A DNA stretch of 64,000 nt from Actinomycetota bacterium (GTDB lineage: Bacteria > Actinomycetota > Geothermincolia > Geothermincolales > RBG-13-55-18): NCBI GenBank assembly GCA_013178005.1, contig JABLXL010000001.1, forward strand, positions 81,385 through 145,384, in the 5' to 3' direction. Within the stretch, counting starts at the first letter, position 1, and every line of letters starts with the position of its first letter. The notes under the pieces are model-generated. The model was not told where the DNA came from. It did no database searches and saw nothing but the letters and a program-made list of their open reading frames with translations. Of the stretch, positions 63,108 to 64,000 are shown in pieces. The position numbers and the translations under genes were made by a program.

Positions 63108-63824
63108 ATGATATATATAATAATTAATATGATTATGATAAATATATTAGAAGAAATCCTTTTGCCCGTGCGGTGCGCGGGGTGCGGACGTTATCTGAGC
63201 AGGCCGATCTGTCCGGAATGCAACGCCGCCATGCCCGTGGTCAGGGGAAACACCTGCTCCCGCTGCGGAAAGCCCACCATGTACCCCGTGGACGGGTGTT
63301 TGCAGTGCGGTTCCAACCTGAGGCAGATCGACCATGCCGTGGCCATGGCGGTCTACGAGGAACCCCTGCGCTCGATCATCCACAAGTTGAAGTACGGAAA
63401 CGGGTGGAGGCTCGCAGCTCCGCTGGGGGCCATGGCGGCGGTTTGCCTTGCGCCGCACCTGGCTTCCCCACGGCCCGCCATCACCTACGTGCCCATGCAC
63501 CGGCGCAGGAAGAGGGAACGTGGATACGACCACGCCGAGAGGCTTGCCGCCGGCGTGGCGCGGGCGCTCGGCCTGGAGGTCGTTCCCCTACTCGAGCGCA
63601 CCCGGCCATCTCCGTCCCAGGCCTCCCTGGGATATGCGGATAGGCGTTCGAACGTGAGGGGGGCGTTCAGGCAGAAGGCGATGGAAAGGATGCCCGAGGA
63701 GGTGGTGGTGGTCGACGATGTGCTCACGACGGGATCGACCATGGGAGAATGCGCATCCGTCCTCAAAGGGGGAGGCGCTCGCAGGGTGTTGGCGTGTGTG
63801 CTCGCCCGCGATCTCCTGGCATAG
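63108..63824 (+). CDS. comF: ComF family phosphoribosyltransferase-like protein
   Basis: A 238-residue ComF-type protein from ATG 63108. The ORF-track start at 62958 runs through the repeat block. The N-terminal zinc finger has CAGCGRYL, CPEC, CSRCGKPT and CLQCG pairs. The C-terminal phosphoribosyltransferase domain has THVPMHRRRKRERGYDHAE-type segment (VPMHRRRKRERGYDHAE) and the PRPP loop VVVVDDVLTTGSTMGE. ComF is linked to DNA uptake and possibly processing of incoming single strands. The N-terminus (MIYIIINMIMINILEEILLP) is very AT-rich and hydrophobic, and ATG 63129 is an alternative start. No other competence genes are nearby. Confidence 0.87.
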   Translation: MIYIIINMIMINILEEILLPVRCAGCGRYLSRPICPECNAAMPVVRGNTCSRCGKPTMYPVDGCLQCGSNLRQIDHAVAMAVYEEPLRSIIHKLKYGNGWRLAAPLGAMAAVCLAPHLASPRPAITYVPMHRRRKRERGYDHAERLAAGVARALGLEVVPLLERTRPSPSQASLGYADRRSNVRGAFRQKAMERMPEEVVVVDDVLTTGSTMGECASVLKGGGARRVLACVLARDLLA

Positions 63825-63836
63825 CCACGGACGAAT

Positions 63837-64000
63837 GGGGATACCGACAGGGCGCCGCGACCTCGCTCCTGAAGGCGAGGGATCGCCGTGGACGAATGGG
63901 GATTCGCTTCATCCCGCCACGGAACTCCCGGCGGTTCCCTGCCCGGCATAATTGGCTGCGCCGCAAATAGGGATACCGACAGGGCGCCGCGACCTCGCTC
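63837..64000 (+). repeat. Direct repeat pair at the right edge of the window
   Basis: GGGATACCGACAGGGCGCCG followed by CGACCTCGCTC occurs at about 63838-63868 and again at about 63969-64000, running to the window end. A shorter related piece, GGACGAATGGGGAT, lies between at about 63892. The sequence before the second copy (TGCCCGGCATAATTGG) resembles the sequence before the duplicated start at 23.87 kb. The array may continue beyond the window. Confidence 0.7.

Overview
The window is about 64 kb of high-GC bacterial chromosome dominated by genes for making, modifying and exporting a cell-surface polysaccharide. Secreted proteins with ~105-120 residue repeats that resemble actinobacterial DUF5719-type repeats, frequent TTG/GTG starts, strong GGAGG ribosome sites and high GC point to an actinobacterial lineage, perhaps an uncultivated thermophilic or subsurface group. 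This assignment is inferred from style and families, not proven. No rRNA, tRNA or CRISPR array was recognised.

Layout: (1) 1-9.7 kb: a partial PAS/GAF sensor protein, a large membrane glycosyltransferase-like protein, an NDP-forming acyl-CoA synthetase alpha-type protein, and a secreted FG-GAP beta-propeller protein ending in the surface repeats. (2) 9.9-18.7 kb: GT2 and GT4 glycosyltransferases sharing an accessory domain, a GH39-like glycoside hydrolase whose catalytic barrel is split by surface repeats, another GT4, and UDP-glucose dehydrogenase on the opposite strand. (3) 19.4-31.8 kb, plus strand: a lipoprotein, a small flippase-like protein and a tightly coupled run of glycosyltransferases, a UGM-like flavoprotein, two polytopic GT-C proteins, an asparagine-synthase-like amidotransferase and a GT2. 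(4) 31.8-52.8 kb, minus strand: a long operon-like run with many GT4s, GDP-perosamine synthase, a NeuD/PerB-like acyltransferase, the ABC exporter Wzm/Wzt, methyltransferases and an exported protein of unknown function, interrupted by a complete IS1634-type insertion sequence. (5) 53-64 kb, plus strand: a polyprenol-phosphate glycosyltransferase, an RMD-like reductase, two sugar nucleotidyltransferases, a GMD-like dehydratase, AhcY, MtnA and ComF.

How the genes fit: the nucleotidyltransferases and GMD would supply GDP-mannose and GDP-4-keto-6-deoxymannose. The latter can be reduced to GDP-rhamnose by RMD or aminated to GDP-perosamine by Per and then N-acylated by the NeuD/PerB-like enzyme. 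The glycosyltransferases would assemble a chain that Wzm/Wzt exports. Ugd, together with the asparagine-synthase-like protein, could provide amidated uronic acid. AhcY may recycle the S-adenosylhomocysteine produced by the two methyltransferases.

The DNA from about 27.5 kb to about 53 kb is visibly poorer in GC than both flanks. The left change falls inside a GT39-like gene, so the centre looks like an exchanged polysaccharide island. The window is also rich in short repeats: palindromic GGGTCGTATCTTGACTTTTT units at 11.5 and 62.5 kb, a repeat carrying a likely promoter at 13.8 kb, a duplicated gene start at 23.9 kb, and four decaying tandem copies of the 3' end of gmd at 57.8-58.2 kb. One glycosyltransferase (41.3-42.5 kb) is frameshifted next to the insertion sequence.
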